Source: Candidatus Kuenenia stuttgartensis (GTDB lineage: Bacteria; Planctomycetota; Planctomycetia; Planctomycetales; Planctomycetaceae). From it: a DNA stretch of 60,466 nt. Shown one piece after another: positions 59,908 through 60,466 of the stretch (position 1 is the first letter of the stretch; each line of letters begins with the position of its first letter). The stretch lies in NCBI GenBank assembly GCA_945861465.1, contig CAMAVB010000009.1, positions 1 through 60,466 of the forward strand, in the 5' to 3' direction. A program made the translations under genes and the position numbers. The notes under the pieces were generated by a model, which saw nothing but the letters and a program-made list of their open reading frames with translations, was not told the DNA's origin and did not search any database.

Positions 59908-60466
59908 ATGAGCAAGCCAGACAAACGCCCCGTGCATGTGGCGGAAATCAGAAGAAAGTACAAAGGCAAGGTCCACGTTTCGACGTACCTCCGCCGGACG
60001 TTTCGTGAAGATGGCAAGGTCAAGCATGAGACCGTCGCCAACATCTCCGATCTGCCGGACGATCTGCTCGCCGTCATCAAAAATCGGCTGGCCACGGGAC
60101 AACCGCTCGTCGGCAATGGTGGCACGATGACCATTCAACGCAGCCTGCCGCATGGAATCGTCGCGGCTGTGCTGGGCACGATGCGGAACATCGGACTTGA
60201 TCAGTTCATTGCAGCAAGGCCGTGTCGTGCTGACCTACAAGAGCCTTGCGAAAGTCGAGCGTGCGTTTCGAAGTCTGAAGTCGATCGATCTGCACATTCG
60301 CCCGATTCGCCACTGGAAACGACGATCGTATTCGAGCGCATGTGTTCCTGTGTATGCTGGCGTATTATGTCGAGTGGCACATGCGGGATGCGCTGCGTGA
60401 ATTGATCTTCGATGACGATGATATCGAAGCCGCTCAGGCGACGCGGAAGTCTGTCGTGGCGAAAGC
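59908..60466 (+). pseudogene. Decayed IS1634/IS4-type transposase, internally deleted (runs off right edge)
   Basis: The first frame reads MSKPDKRPVHVAEIRRKYKGKVHVSTYLRRTFREDGKVKHETVANISDLPDDLLAVIKNRL, the usual start of IS1634-type transposases, up to GTMRNIGLDQFIAARP near 60220. Then the reading frame changes: RVVLTYKSLAKVERAFRSLKSIDLHIRPIRHWK (60210-60325) is in another frame and corresponds to the C-terminal part, and RAHVFLCMLAYYVEWHMRDALRELIFDDDDIEAAQATRKS continues in a third frame to the edge. About half of the normal catalytic domain is missing between the two parts. It is a remnant; its left end lies about 59750-59907 but no terminal repeat was defined. Confidence 0.8.

Overview
The window looks like a planctomycete chromosome (Planctomycetota, Planctomycetaceae-like). 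It has paired DUF1549/DUF1553 and DUF1501 genes, a sulfatase with the C-x-P-x-R motif, DUF1080 and ThuA domain proteins, a secreted protein with a LEPR-XLL-like N-terminus, several ECF sigma factors and many short palindromic intergenic repeats. All calls come from reading the sequence and its translations; no search was run.

Layout. 1-2.6 kb: edge of a Cys-rich minus-strand gene, an orphan dndC-like gene, a hairpin-repeat array and a small unknown gene. 3.3-9.2 kb: a compact minus-strand four-gene cluster, in transcription order sigma factor, unknown 283-aa protein, 492-aa protein with a possible Lon-type Ser/Lys site, and a NACHT NTPase fused to an FGE-sulfatase (C-type-lectin-fold) domain. 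This is the best candidate for an undescribed conflict or defence system; its C-terminus resembles the variable region of a diversity-generating retroelement target. 9.2-10.9 kb: repeat-rich spacer. 10.9-17.2 kb: a Clp_N-like/ThiE fusion, an ECF sigma/anti-sigma pair, a secreted CAP-domain protein and a small membrane protein. 17.3-23.4 kb: two DUF1549/DUF1553 genes, a sigma factor and a DUF1501 gene. 23.8-29.9 kb: housekeeping genes (coproheme decarboxylase, L-2-hydroxyglutarate oxidase, trpD, bpt) and a DUF1080 protein. 29.9-32.2 kb: a RAYT (REP-associated tyrosine transposase) exactly bracketed by palindromic REP/BIME elements, beside a frameshifted nuclease-like gene. 32.2-49.5 kb: a TPR protein, ThuA, an HTH-receiver protein, smc, a FlgI-like lipoprotein with HEAT repeats, and an HrpA helicase carrying one of the BIMEs in frame. 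49.7-60.5 kb: sulfatase, a two-gene AAA ATPase plus TOPRIM/DUF4276-like pair (possible second defence module), an FG-GAP protein, a cytochrome-type DUF1549/DUF1553 gene with its DUF1501 partner, and a decayed transposase at the right edge.

Themes. (1) Mobile or palindromic repeats of at least four families are scattered through the spacers and twice enter reading frames; one family has its probable transposase in the window. (2) Sigma factors sit with their partners: overlapping stop/start codons couple 12811-13979 and 19994-17287, and one leads the NACHT cluster. (3) Three candidate immunity loci (dndC, NACHT-FGE cluster, AAA pair) lie among housekeeping genes.
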